Shown one piece after another: positions 25,553 to 32,234 of a stretch of DNA of 36,865 nucleotides (within the stretch, counting starts at the first letter, position 1; the number at the start of each line of letters is the position of its first letter). A model generated the notes under the pieces. It was not told where the DNA came from and did no database searches. It worked only from the letters and a program-made list of their open reading frames with translations. The translations under genes and the position numbers were made by a program. Source of the stretch: Myxococcales bacterium (GTDB taxonomy: Bacteria; Myxococcota_A; Polyangia; Polyangiales; Polyangiaceae); NCBI GenBank assembly GCA_016191785.1, contig JACPVJ010000176.1:1-36865 (forward strand). Reading direction: 5' to 3'.

Positions 25553-27259
25553 TCACTGCTTCGCTTCGAACTCGCGGAAGCGCCGCTCGAGCTCCCACTG
25601 CATCGCTGCCTTGGCGCTCCCCGTGAGGTGGGCCTGGCAGCCCGCTGGCGGTGGGTCGTCTCCGAAATAGGTGCTGGCGGTGGGGGCACACGCGGCGACG
25701 GCCTCGAGCGCATCGAGCGAGGTCCACAGGCTGGCCCCCGGGAGGAACGCCTTCTCGAGGCTGGTCCGGGCCATCTTCTTGAGCGTCTTGTAGTCGAGCT
25801 TCTGGTCCTGAACGGCGCGCAGGTACTCCCCCGCCATGCTCGAGCGAGACACGCCCTGGTCGTCGGTCGCGAGGGCCACCGGCACCCCGCTCTTCAAGTA
25901 GCTGCCGAGCGGGTGAGCGGCGCCGCTCACCTCCAGGATCTGAACGTTGCTGCTCAGGCCGATCTCGACCATCACCCCCAGCTTCTTCATCTGCGCCAAG
26001 AGCCCCGTCGGGTCGGTCTCGCCGAGCACGTCGACCCCGTGCCCGATGCGCTCGGCGTGGGCGATCTCGACCGCCTTGCGGATGTGGTTGATGCTCTCGA
26101 TCTTGTAGCTCGCGGGCAGGTACTTGGTCGTGACCTCCCCGGCGTGCAGCGTGACGTGGAGCGGGCTCTTGCCGGCGTAGGCGGTGTGCAGGTACCCCAG
26201 CATCTCCATCTGGCGATCGTAGGCGCTCAGGGCCGTCGACCCGTCTTCCGGCCCTACCAGGTTCAAGGCCACGAGCCGGGGCTCGGTCTTCGCCGCCTCG
26301 AACGCTGCCACCATCTGTGCGAACACGCCGGGCGCGCTGCCGCTTCGCGAGATGTAAGTCATGTACCGCGCGCCCACCCGGCACGCGCTCGGAGGGTTGC
26401 CCCCGCTGCACCCGAGCGCTTGCCGCGCGCCGGACTCGGTGTTCTGAATGTCGTTCTTCACCGACTGAACCGCCGCGCCCCAGCCGCTGTAGGCCAAGAG
26501 CGCCGCATGGAACGCCGGAAGGTCCGCTGTCGTCAGCGTGCCACCGGTCCACACGGTGCTGCCGACGTTGCTCGCGGTCGAGTTGGAATGGAGCATCGGC
26601 TCGATGTACAGCGCGTTCTCGCTGTCCGCGCGCAGCATGACGTCCGCCAGCCCCTTCGCGTGGTGCCCCACGCCCGAGATGGCCCCGAACTTGCCGAAGG
26701 TCGCGAAGAAGTGATCGTGGCCGGTCTCGGCGCCCGGCACGAAGTCTTGCATCGACCAGGCGCGGACGACCTGGATGAACAGCGCGTCCGACGGTGACGG
26801 AACCGGTGACGTGGTCGAGGTGTTGCTGCACGAGGTCGAGAGCGAGAGCGAGCTGTTCGTGATGCAGTACCCGCCCTCGGTCTTGGCCCACCCGAGGTAG
26901 GTCTCGGCGTACACCGCGCCGGACAGGTGATTGTGCAGGTCGCCGCCCTTGGGCACCGCGGTCAAGAACTGCTTCAGCGCCACCGGGTCGCTCTCGACCG
27001 CATCCATTTTGTCCGAAGCGGCCTGCTCGTCGTCGAGCGCGCACTCGGTCGCCGCACCGCAGTCGGCGTCCGGCGGGGGAGCGTCAGCCTGCGAGTCGGC
27101 CGGCGCGTCCGCGGGTGCGTCGGGCTCGATGCCGGCGTCCGACGCGTCGTCGGTGCCGGCGTCGGGCTGGGGCTGGCCCGACGAGCCGCTGTCGCCGCCG
27201 CCGCAACCCTGCACCAGACCGAGAACCAGCAGCCCACCGACGATGCCAAGACGATTCAT
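25553..27259 (-). CDS. Adenosine-deaminase-like lipoprotein (ADGF-type)
   Basis: 568 residues from ATG 27259, giving a hydrophobic signal (about 4-17) and likely lipid-modified C19 (LVQGC, an unusual lipobox). An Asp/Ala/Pro-rich linker spans about 20-70. The deaminase domain keeps the metal and catalytic residues of the adenosine deaminase family: H109 and H111 (DLHNH), H372 and E375 (LHAGE), H407 (ERIGHG) and D466/D467 (ATDDQG). Extracytoplasmic relatives convert adenosine to inosine. Here it could salvage nucleosides from lysed prey, or alter adenosine signals; both are inferences. It is convergent with the hybrid kinase gene, and its promoter region abuts mobile-element debris. Confidence 0.88.
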   Translation of the reverse strand: MNRLGIVGGLLVLGLVQGCGGGDSGSSGQPQPDAGTDDASDAGIEPDAPADAPADSQADAPPPDADCGAATECALDDEQAASDKMDAVESDPVALKQFLTAVPKGGDLHNHLSGAVYAETYLGWAKTEGGYCITNSSLSLSTSCSNTSTTSPVPSPSDALFIQVVRAWSMQDFVPGAETGHDHFFATFGKFGAISGVGHHAKGLADVMLRADSENALYIEPMLHSNSTASNVGSTVWTGGTLTTADLPAFHAALLAYSGWGAAVQSVKNDIQNTESGARQALGCSGGNPPSACRVGARYMTYISRSGSAPGVFAQMVAAFEAAKTEPRLVALNLVGPEDGSTALSAYDRQMEMLGYLHTAYAGKSPLHVTLHAGEVTTKYLPASYKIESINHIRKAVEIAHAERIGHGVDVLGETDPTGLLAQMKKLGVMVEIGLSSNVQILEVSGAAHPLGSYLKSGVPVALATDDQGVSRSSMAGEYLRAVQDQKLDYKTLKKMARTSLEKAFLPGASLWTSLDALEAVAACAPTASTYFGDDPPPAGCQAHLTGSAKAAMQWELERRFREFEAKQ

Positions 27260-27359
27260 ACACGGACCTCGATGATGCGAAGGGGAAGGCGACAGCATAG
27301 CTCGGCTCGGGGCCCGTGGCGGCGTGACTGAGAGGCCGAGAAAGTATCGGTTCCTCGGC

Positions 27360-27521
27360 GCCGGCGCTGGCCTGCACGCGCGAGCCGTCCTGAGCGATGC
27401 GCGAGAGGTCCACCAAGTCCTGGCTCATGAGCAACGCCAGCACCTGCGTGACCAGGTCGTCGAACACCTCGGCGCTCGTGCTGCGGAAGTCGCTGAGCGT
27501 GTGGTGGTTGAAGAGCATCCG
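27360..27521 (-). pseudogene. Fragment of IS1182/IS5-type transposase
   Basis: On the minus strand, translation gives MLFNHHTLSDFRSTSAEVF followed by a segment ending QDGSRVQASAG. This matches the start of the DDE domain in IS1182-type transposases, whose HxLSDFR and QDGxRVRASAG motifs are characteristic. Only about 54 residues survive: no start, no remaining DDE residues, no terminal repeats. It ends abruptly next to the fragment of a second transposase in the opposite orientation. Confidence 0.75.
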
Positions 27522-27524
27522 CCG

Positions 27525-28148
27525 CGAAACGCGCGTAGCGCGGAGGTCGGCGTGGCGGGTCGGCGTGTGACGGTGGTACGTCCGCGCAACTGCAAGCACC
27601 GGACGACAGCCATCGAGCTGAACGTCGTGTGAGTCTGGGAGCTGGCACCGATGGAAGGCGAGCCGCCGATCGAATGGGTCTTGCTCACCAACGAGCCAAT
27701 CGACACCGCCGCCGAACTCGCCACCGTTGTCGACTACTATCGCAGCCGCTGGGTGATCGAGGAGTTCTTCAAGGCACTCAAGCAAGGATGCTCGCTCGAG
27801 AAACGACAACTCGAGTCGTACCAGGCGTTGAGCAATGCCTTGGCGGTGTTTCTCCCCGTTGCCTGGCGCCTCTTGCTCATGCGCTCGCTGGCCCGCGTTG
27901 CGCCCGAGCAACCAGCCACAACCATCTTGACCGAGCCGCAGTTGCTCGTCATCAAGTTCAAGCTTCGACTGCCAGTGGTGCCCAACACAATCGGGGATGC
28001 ACTGCTCGCCGTCGCACGACTGGGGGGCCATCTGCGAAACAACGGCATGCCGGGCTGGCAGACCCTGGGAAAGGGCTACCAGAAGGTCCTCGACTACGAG
28101 GTTGGCTTCCGCGCTGCTCTAGCGTGCCGGAGATCCGATCAATCTTGA
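27525..28148 (+). pseudogene. C-terminal remnant of an IS4-family transposase with in-frame stop
   Basis: From 27651 to 28148 the frame encodes 165 residues with the IS4 signature Y-(2)-R-(3)-E-(6)-K in YRSRWVIEEFFKALKQG, preceded by PIEWVLLTNEPI and followed by LGKGYQKVLDYEVGFRAA near the end. The same frame continues upstream to about 27525 (RRVTVVRPRNCKHR then AIELNVV) but is cut by TGA at 27630-27632. The catalytic N-terminal half is missing. It is therefore a truncated, nonsense-mutated transposase, placed head to head with the IS1182-type fragment. Codon use is less GC-biased than in neighbours. The left 58-bp repeat starts one base after its final stop. Confidence 0.85.
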
Positions 28149-28149
28149 G

Positions 28150-28207
28150 CCCGTCGGGTGTCCCCCGTCGGGGACTTCGGAGCGTCGTCGCGAAGCGCGT
28201 CCTTTGT
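28150..28207 (+). repeat. Left copy of a perfect 58-bp inverted repeat flanking the HNH gene
   Basis: Exactly reverse-complementary to 29731-29788. Similarity continues for about ten bases on the inner side with small differences. Inside it, GTCCCC-CGTC-GGGGAC forms a hairpin and CTTCG/CGAAG a second one. It lies between the IS4 remnant stop and the HNH gene stop, so it might also end transcription of either. Confidence 0.92.
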
Positions 28208-28227
28208 GGGGGTGTGCCTGAAGCGTC

Positions 28228-29475
28228 TCAAGGCATGAGCAGTGTGATCGCCGCGCGGAGCAGCGGCTCGGGCCGAGGCTCGACCCCGCGCCGGCGCAGC
28301 TCCTCGAGGGCGCGCTTTGCCTGCGTCGCCTTGAAGCCCATGTGCACCAAGGCGTACTGCACCTTCTGAAACGCGTCGCGCGCGGGCGGGGACGCAGGTG
28401 CGGCAGGCTCCGTCGGCACCGCAGGCTCCGCGGGCACCGCAGACTCCGCATGCTCCCCGGGGGCGGCGTCCCGGTCCGCCCGAGCCTCTTCGACCTTCCG
28501 AGCGACGTGCTCTTCGCCGAAGAACAGGCGTGCTTGGTAGGCGTTGTGAGCCGAGCAGAGCAAGCAGCAGTTCTCCACCGTCGTGGGCCCACCCAGCGCG
28601 AAAGGCTCGATGTGCTCGATGGTCAGGAAGCGTCTCTCCGAACAACGCCGCCCCTCGGCGTCAACGAAGGTGCACTGATCTTCATCTCGCTCCCGCACCG
28701 CGCGCTGGATGTCCACAGGCACGTGCCGTGAGCCCGGCTTCGTCTGCCGATGCTTGCGCGGCTTTCCCGCGCCCGACCGCCGCTTCGTCTCGACGGCGAT
28801 GAGCTCGTCGATGGCCCTCTCGATGAGCGCCGCGAGGTCGCCGCTCGGAACGGCGTGGCTGAGCAAGTTCCGGGCGTGCTGGAGCTTGTGGCGCAGCGTG
28901 GCGCTGGCGGTGAACTCCACGCGGAAGGTCGTGGCGGAGAGCGGCTCGACCCGAGCCCGGGCCGTGGGCTCCGGCGGCGCTGGCGGCGGGCCCGAGTTAC
29001 CTGCCCCGGACATTGTTGATAACTCCGCCTGGGCCGGTTCGGGCGCGCTCGACGTGAGGGTCGCCGGCACGTCGGGCCTGGGAAACAAGCGAGCCAAGAG
29101 CTCCTCGAGCTGCCGCTTGGACTTGCCCCGGGCCTCGGCGAGCAGCCGGTCGACGTTCTCTTCCGTGGGGTAGTTCGAGAGCTGGAATAGACCCGTGAGG
29201 TGAATGGAGCCGCTCGCGAGCTCGTCGAGAATCTGTGGGAAGCGCTGAGAGATGCGGGCGACCCGCATTCGCTTGGTCGCGCCGTCCTCGGAGTACCCGA
29301 GCCGCTCCACGCAGTACGCGAAGAGTGAGGAGCAGGCGTCCTGGAGGTAGAGCTGACGGCGGTCCAGTTCCAGCAGGTGATAGATGACGTCGGCTGCGGC
29401 CATGCGCTCGGCGCTGACAGCGGCCGTGAGGCGCTCGCGAAGCTCGCGATCGGAGATCGAAGAGAGAGCGTTCAT
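28228..29475 (-). CDS. HNH endonuclease family protein with RuvA-C-like tail
   Basis: 415 residues from ATG 29475, with AGAAAG upstream; ATG 29487 is an alternative. An N-terminal helical domain (about 5-135: LLELDRRQLYLQDACSSLFA, SEDGATKRMRVAR) is like the N-terminus of multi-copy myxobacterial HNH proteins. A variable linker follows. The HNH core (about 262-312) has H288 (IEHIEPFALGG), N302 (TVENCCLLC) and H310 (SAHN), with Cys 268, 278, 304 and 307 placed to bind zinc. An Ala/Pro/Glu linker leads to a C-terminal segment (about 370-395, VQYALVHMGFKATQAKRAL) resembling RuvA domain III. It probably nicks or cuts DNA. The gene is exactly framed by 58-bp inverted repeats. Confidence 0.9.
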   Translation of the reverse strand: MNALSSISDRELRERLTAAVSAERMAAADVIYHLLELDRRQLYLQDACSSLFAYCVERLGYSEDGATKRMRVARISQRFPQILDELASGSIHLTGLFQLSNYPTEENVDRLLAEARGKSKRQLEELLARLFPRPDVPATLTSSAPEPAQAELSTMSGAGNSGPPPAPPEPTARARVEPLSATTFRVEFTASATLRHKLQHARNLLSHAVPSGDLAALIERAIDELIAVETKRRSGAGKPRKHRQTKPGSRHVPVDIQRAVRERDEDQCTFVDAEGRRCSERRFLTIEHIEPFALGGPTTVENCCLLCSAHNAYQARLFFGEEHVARKVEEARADRDAAPGEHAESAVPAEPAVPTEPAAPASPPARDAFQKVQYALVHMGFKATQAKRALEELRRRGVEPRPEPLLRAAITLLMP

Positions 29476-30127
29476 GCTTTCTGGCATATCACGGGGATTT
29501 TCGACCCCGCCGCTGACACGCTGAGCGCGCTTCGAGCCTCCGGATGCTTCGCGAATCGTCGCGCGCGCGAAACACGCTCGGCGGGCATCGTCGTGCGATG
29601 GCGACGCAGTCAGCGACGCGCCTGACGAATTGCGAGAGCGTGTCGCTCGTAAGTGCGTCAACACAAATCGACGTGACTGTGCGCTTTCGTCCGTGTCGCC
29701 CAGCGCTGGGACGCTGCCTGCACGCCCCCAACAAAGGACGCGCTTCGCGACGACGCTCCGAAGTCCCCGACGGGGGACACCCGACGGGGTGGGCGTGCAC
29801 GGGATGCCCTCTGTGGTCTTTGTCAGCGGCAGCGCCGTGGGCAAGGAACCGCGCCTCGAGCGCTGCTCTTTGCCGCGCTGTCTCGCTATCGAGCGCATGA
29901 GCGTGCGGGATGGAGCTGAAGCCCTGCGGCCTGCCCATGTCAGCCATGGCAACTGCTGCGGCAGATCCAGCAACGGACCCACGAGCCTCACCCCGGGTCA
30001 CGGCGCGGCAGGCGCTCTTTCAGCGTCGTTCCTTGCCAACGCCCCGGAAGGGCCGCGAGCGGCCCCGCCCGCGACCGCCGGCGGCAGGCGAAACTTTCAC
30101 AGCCTCTGAACCGGCGCTGCCCGCGGC
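29476..30127. other. 652-bp region between HNH gene and sensor kinase gene, no convincing gene
   Basis: It holds the HNH promoter side (29476-29730), the right 58-bp repeat (29731-29788) and about 340 bp of unassigned DNA. A long minus-strand frame runs from 29991 into the HNH gene, but its first 172 codons read through the repeat and show no protein-like pattern. It is likely mobile-element debris. Confidence 0.6.
29731..29788 (-). repeat. Right copy of the perfect 58-bp inverted repeat flanking the HNH gene
   Basis: Exact reverse complement of 28150-28207, separated from it by 1,523 bp that contain only the HNH gene and about 255 bp upstream of it. Confidence 0.92.
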
Positions 30128-31483
30128 TCATGCCACGCTGCGCTTGCCCTGGAGCGTGGCGACGAGCCCGCGGGGCTCGTTCGCGACCAAACTGAAGCGC
30201 CAGCCCTGAGCGGCCGCCACCCGCGCGACGATCGCGAGCCCGAGGCCCTGGCCAGCGGTCGCGCGCGAGCGTGCCTGGTCACCGCGCTCGCCGCGGGCCA
30301 CGACCCGCTCGCGCTCCTCGTTGGTCAGGCCGGGGCCGTCGTCGAGCACGCGCAGCACGAAGTCGTCGCCCTGCACGTCGAGCACGACGGCCACGTGCCC
30401 CCCCGCCTGGTTGTAGCTCACTGCGTTGCCGACCAGGTTCGTGAGTGCCTGCTCGGCGAAGGTTGGATCGGCGACCACCCGCAGCGGTTCGTCGCCCGTC
30501 GCGCACTCGAGCTGCACCTCGTGGCGTGCGGCCAGGCTCCGATGCCGGGCGACGACCCGGGTCACGAGCTCGGCGAGGTCCAAGCTCACCTCGACGCGCT
30601 CGCCGGCGTCGAGCTTGGCAGTCATCGCGAGCCTGCCGAGCAGCGACCCCAGGTAGTGGGCTTCGTTCATCGCTTGGCGCACCACCAGTGGATCGTGCGC
30701 TCGTTCGAGTGCGGCCAGGTGCCCCTGCAGCACCGTGAGGGGCGTCGCGAGGTCGTGCGAGGTGTTCTCGACGAACTCTCGCAGGTCACGCTCTCTGGCC
30801 GACAGCTCGACGTGCTGCTCGCGCACCGCTGTAGCCGCGTCGTGGAAGGCGCGCGCAAGCTCGCCGAGCTCGTCGGCGTCGGTCGCTGCCGGAGGCACCT
30901 GCGCCGTGTCGCCGCGAAAGCGCCGGACCGCCGCGGTCAGCGCGAGGATGCGCCGGATCAGCGGGGCGATGCCCAAGAGCACCGCCACCAGCGCCAGCAT
31001 CACCGGGATCACCACCGGAGGCGCGAAGAGCGGTGGCTGGGCCGGGCGCGTGACGGCGAACGCGGTGGCACACGGCCCGCTGCCCCACGGCATGGCGACC
31101 AGCACTTCGCGTCGCTGGCCGGCGGTGCGCGCGGCCAGCGGGCTCCCTCGCGCGAGGGCTGCGACGAGATCCGGGGGCGCTTCGGGTGCGGGACTGCCGG
31201 CGTGGCGCCCGTCGCGATCGAGCAGCGAGATCTCCACCTGGTCGGTGACCGCGCGACCGAACAGCCGGCTGCCCGCGTGGCGCGGCAGGGTGAGCGTCAG
31301 CCGGGTCGACTCGCCGCGCTCGCACGCTGCGCGCAGATCGGGGGTGCCGCGAGCCAGCATGCCGGCGGCCACCAGCTCGTCGTCCGCGCGCTGAGCCAGC
31401 CCGCGCAGCCCCAGCGCCGAGGCCACGATCAGCGGCGCGGCGACCCCGAGAGTCGTCAGCGCCAGGCGGAGGCGCAGCTTCAA
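30128..31483 (-). CDS. Membrane sensor histidine kinase with HAMP domain
   Basis: 451 residues. The start is inferred as TTG 31483, overlapping the regulator stop (TTGA); no ATG or GTG fits, and the protein begins LKLRLRLAL just before the first membrane segment. TM1 (about 5-25) and TM2 (about 154-175) enclose a periplasmic domain of about 125 residues. A HAMP domain follows (about 172-225). The phosphoacceptor is H243 in ENTSHDLATPLTVLQGHL, and the ATPase domain has NLVGNAVSYNQAGG, DDGPGL and GQGLGLAIVARV. It is the cognate kinase of the OmpR-type regulator translated just before it. The pair is divergent from the TonB-dependent receptor operon and probably controls it. Confidence 0.9.
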   Translation of the reverse strand: MKLRLRLALTTLGVAAPLIVASALGLRGLAQRADDELVAAGMLARGTPDLRAACERGESTRLTLTLPRHAGSRLFGRAVTDQVEISLLDRDGRHAGSPAPEAPPDLVAALARGSPLAARTAGQRREVLVAMPWGSGPCATAFAVTRPAQPPLFAPPVVIPVMLALVAVLLGIAPLIRRILALTAAVRRFRGDTAQVPPAATDADELGELARAFHDAATAVREQHVELSARERDLREFVENTSHDLATPLTVLQGHLAALERAHDPLVVRQAMNEAHYLGSLLGRLAMTAKLDAGERVEVSLDLAELVTRVVARHRSLAARHEVQLECATGDEPLRVVADPTFAEQALTNLVGNAVSYNQAGGHVAVVLDVQGDDFVLRVLDDGPGLTNEERERVVARGERGDQARSRATAGQGLGLAIVARVAAAQGWRFSLVANEPRGLVATLQGKRSVA

Positions 31484-32145
31484 AGGTCCGCTCCGCGCAT
31501 GCGATAACCCGCGCCCCACACCGTCTCGATCATGGACGGGTCGCCCAGCTTCTTTCGCAGCCGCGAGACGTGCACGTCGAGGGTCCGCTCGGTGGCCTCG
31601 CGATCGGGGTCGAGCACGTGGGCGAGCAGCCAGGCGCGCGACAGCGGCTTGCCGGCCTTGCGCACCAGCGCGACGAGAAGGTCGAGCTCGACCTTGGTCA
31701 GCTCCAGGCGCCGGCCATCCATGCGAGCCTCGCGCGCTTCGGTGTCGATCTCGAGGGCGCCCCAGCGCAGCGTCGAGTCGCGCTGCAGGGTGGGGCGCCG
31801 CAGCCTGGCGCGGAGGCGCTCGAGCAGCTCCTCCGGCCAGAAGGGTTTCGTCACGTAGTCGTCGGCGCCGAGCTTCAGGGCGCGCACCTTGTCGCTGCTG
31901 TCCTGGCGCGCGCTGAGCACCAGGACCGGAACCTCCGAGATCTCGCGCACGTGCGCGAGCACGTCGAGCCCGGGGACCTCGGGCAGCATCAGATCGAGCA
32001 CGATCAGCGTCACGTCGGCCAGGTCCTCCGCGGTGGGCAGGCGACCCTTCTTCCACCAGACGGTGGAGTAGCCCTCGCGCTTCAGGTGATCGACCAGCTG
32101 TCGCCCCAGGGCTTCGTCGTCTTCGATCAAGAGCACGCTGGGCAC
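31480..32145 (-). CDS. OmpR/PhoB-family response regulator
   Basis: 221 residues from GTG 32145, with GAGG upstream. The receiver (about 1-118) has E8-D10, phosphoacceptor D51 in LIVLDLMLPEVPGLDV, S78 and K100 in VTKPFWPEE. The C-terminal winged helix (about 125-219) shows LTKVELDLLVALVRKAGKPL, then the recognition region TERTLDVHVSRLRKKLGD and the wing VWGAGYRM. It is translationally coupled to its kinase. Members of this family bind tandem half-sites spaced by about one helix turn; a matching array lies directly upstream (32171-32210), suggesting control of itself and of the divergent receptor operon. Confidence 0.94.
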   Translation of the reverse strand: MPSVLLIEDDEALGRQLVDHLKREGYSTVWWKKGRLPTAEDLADVTLIVLDLMLPEVPGLDVLAHVREISEVPVLVLSARQDSSDKVRALKLGADDYVTKPFWPEELLERLRARLRRPTLQRDSTLRWGALEIDTEAREARMDGRRLELTKVELDLLVALVRKAGKPLSRAWLLAHVLDPDREATERTLDVHVSRLRKKLGDPSMIETVWGAGYRMRGADL

Positions 32146-32170
32146 GGGACCTCATCTTACCCCCGTGCAC

Positions 32171-32210
32171 CTGAAGTGAAGCTGAAGCTCGCGCTTCAGG
32201 AGTGCTTCAG
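32171..32210. promoter_or_regulatory. Candidate OmpR-type operator: four CTGAAG/CTTCAG half-sites at 11-bp steps
   Basis: CTGAAG begins at 32171 and again at 32182; GCTTCAG, its reverse complement, begins at 32193 and 32204. All steps are 11 bp, so two direct repeats face two inverted ones around a centre near 32190. The inner pair also forms a perfect hairpin (CTGAAGC, TCGC, GCTTCAG; 32182-32199). The array lies between the divergent regulator (start 32145) and TonB-dependent receptor genes. Confidence 0.6.
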
Positions 32211-32234
32211 GGATCTGCGCTATTCATCGTTTCC

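Noticed and set aside
22771..25713. 980-codon minus-strand open frame opposite the membrane hybrid kinase
   Set aside because: It is antisense to a gene with a full set of kinase and receiver motifs; its translation is Arg/Gly/Gln-rich with no domain pattern. Long antisense frames are expected at this GC content.
29476..29991. 5' extension of the HNH gene to 29991
   Set aside because: The extra 172 codons read through the right inverted repeat and look non-coding; the family-like N-terminus begins at ATG 29475.
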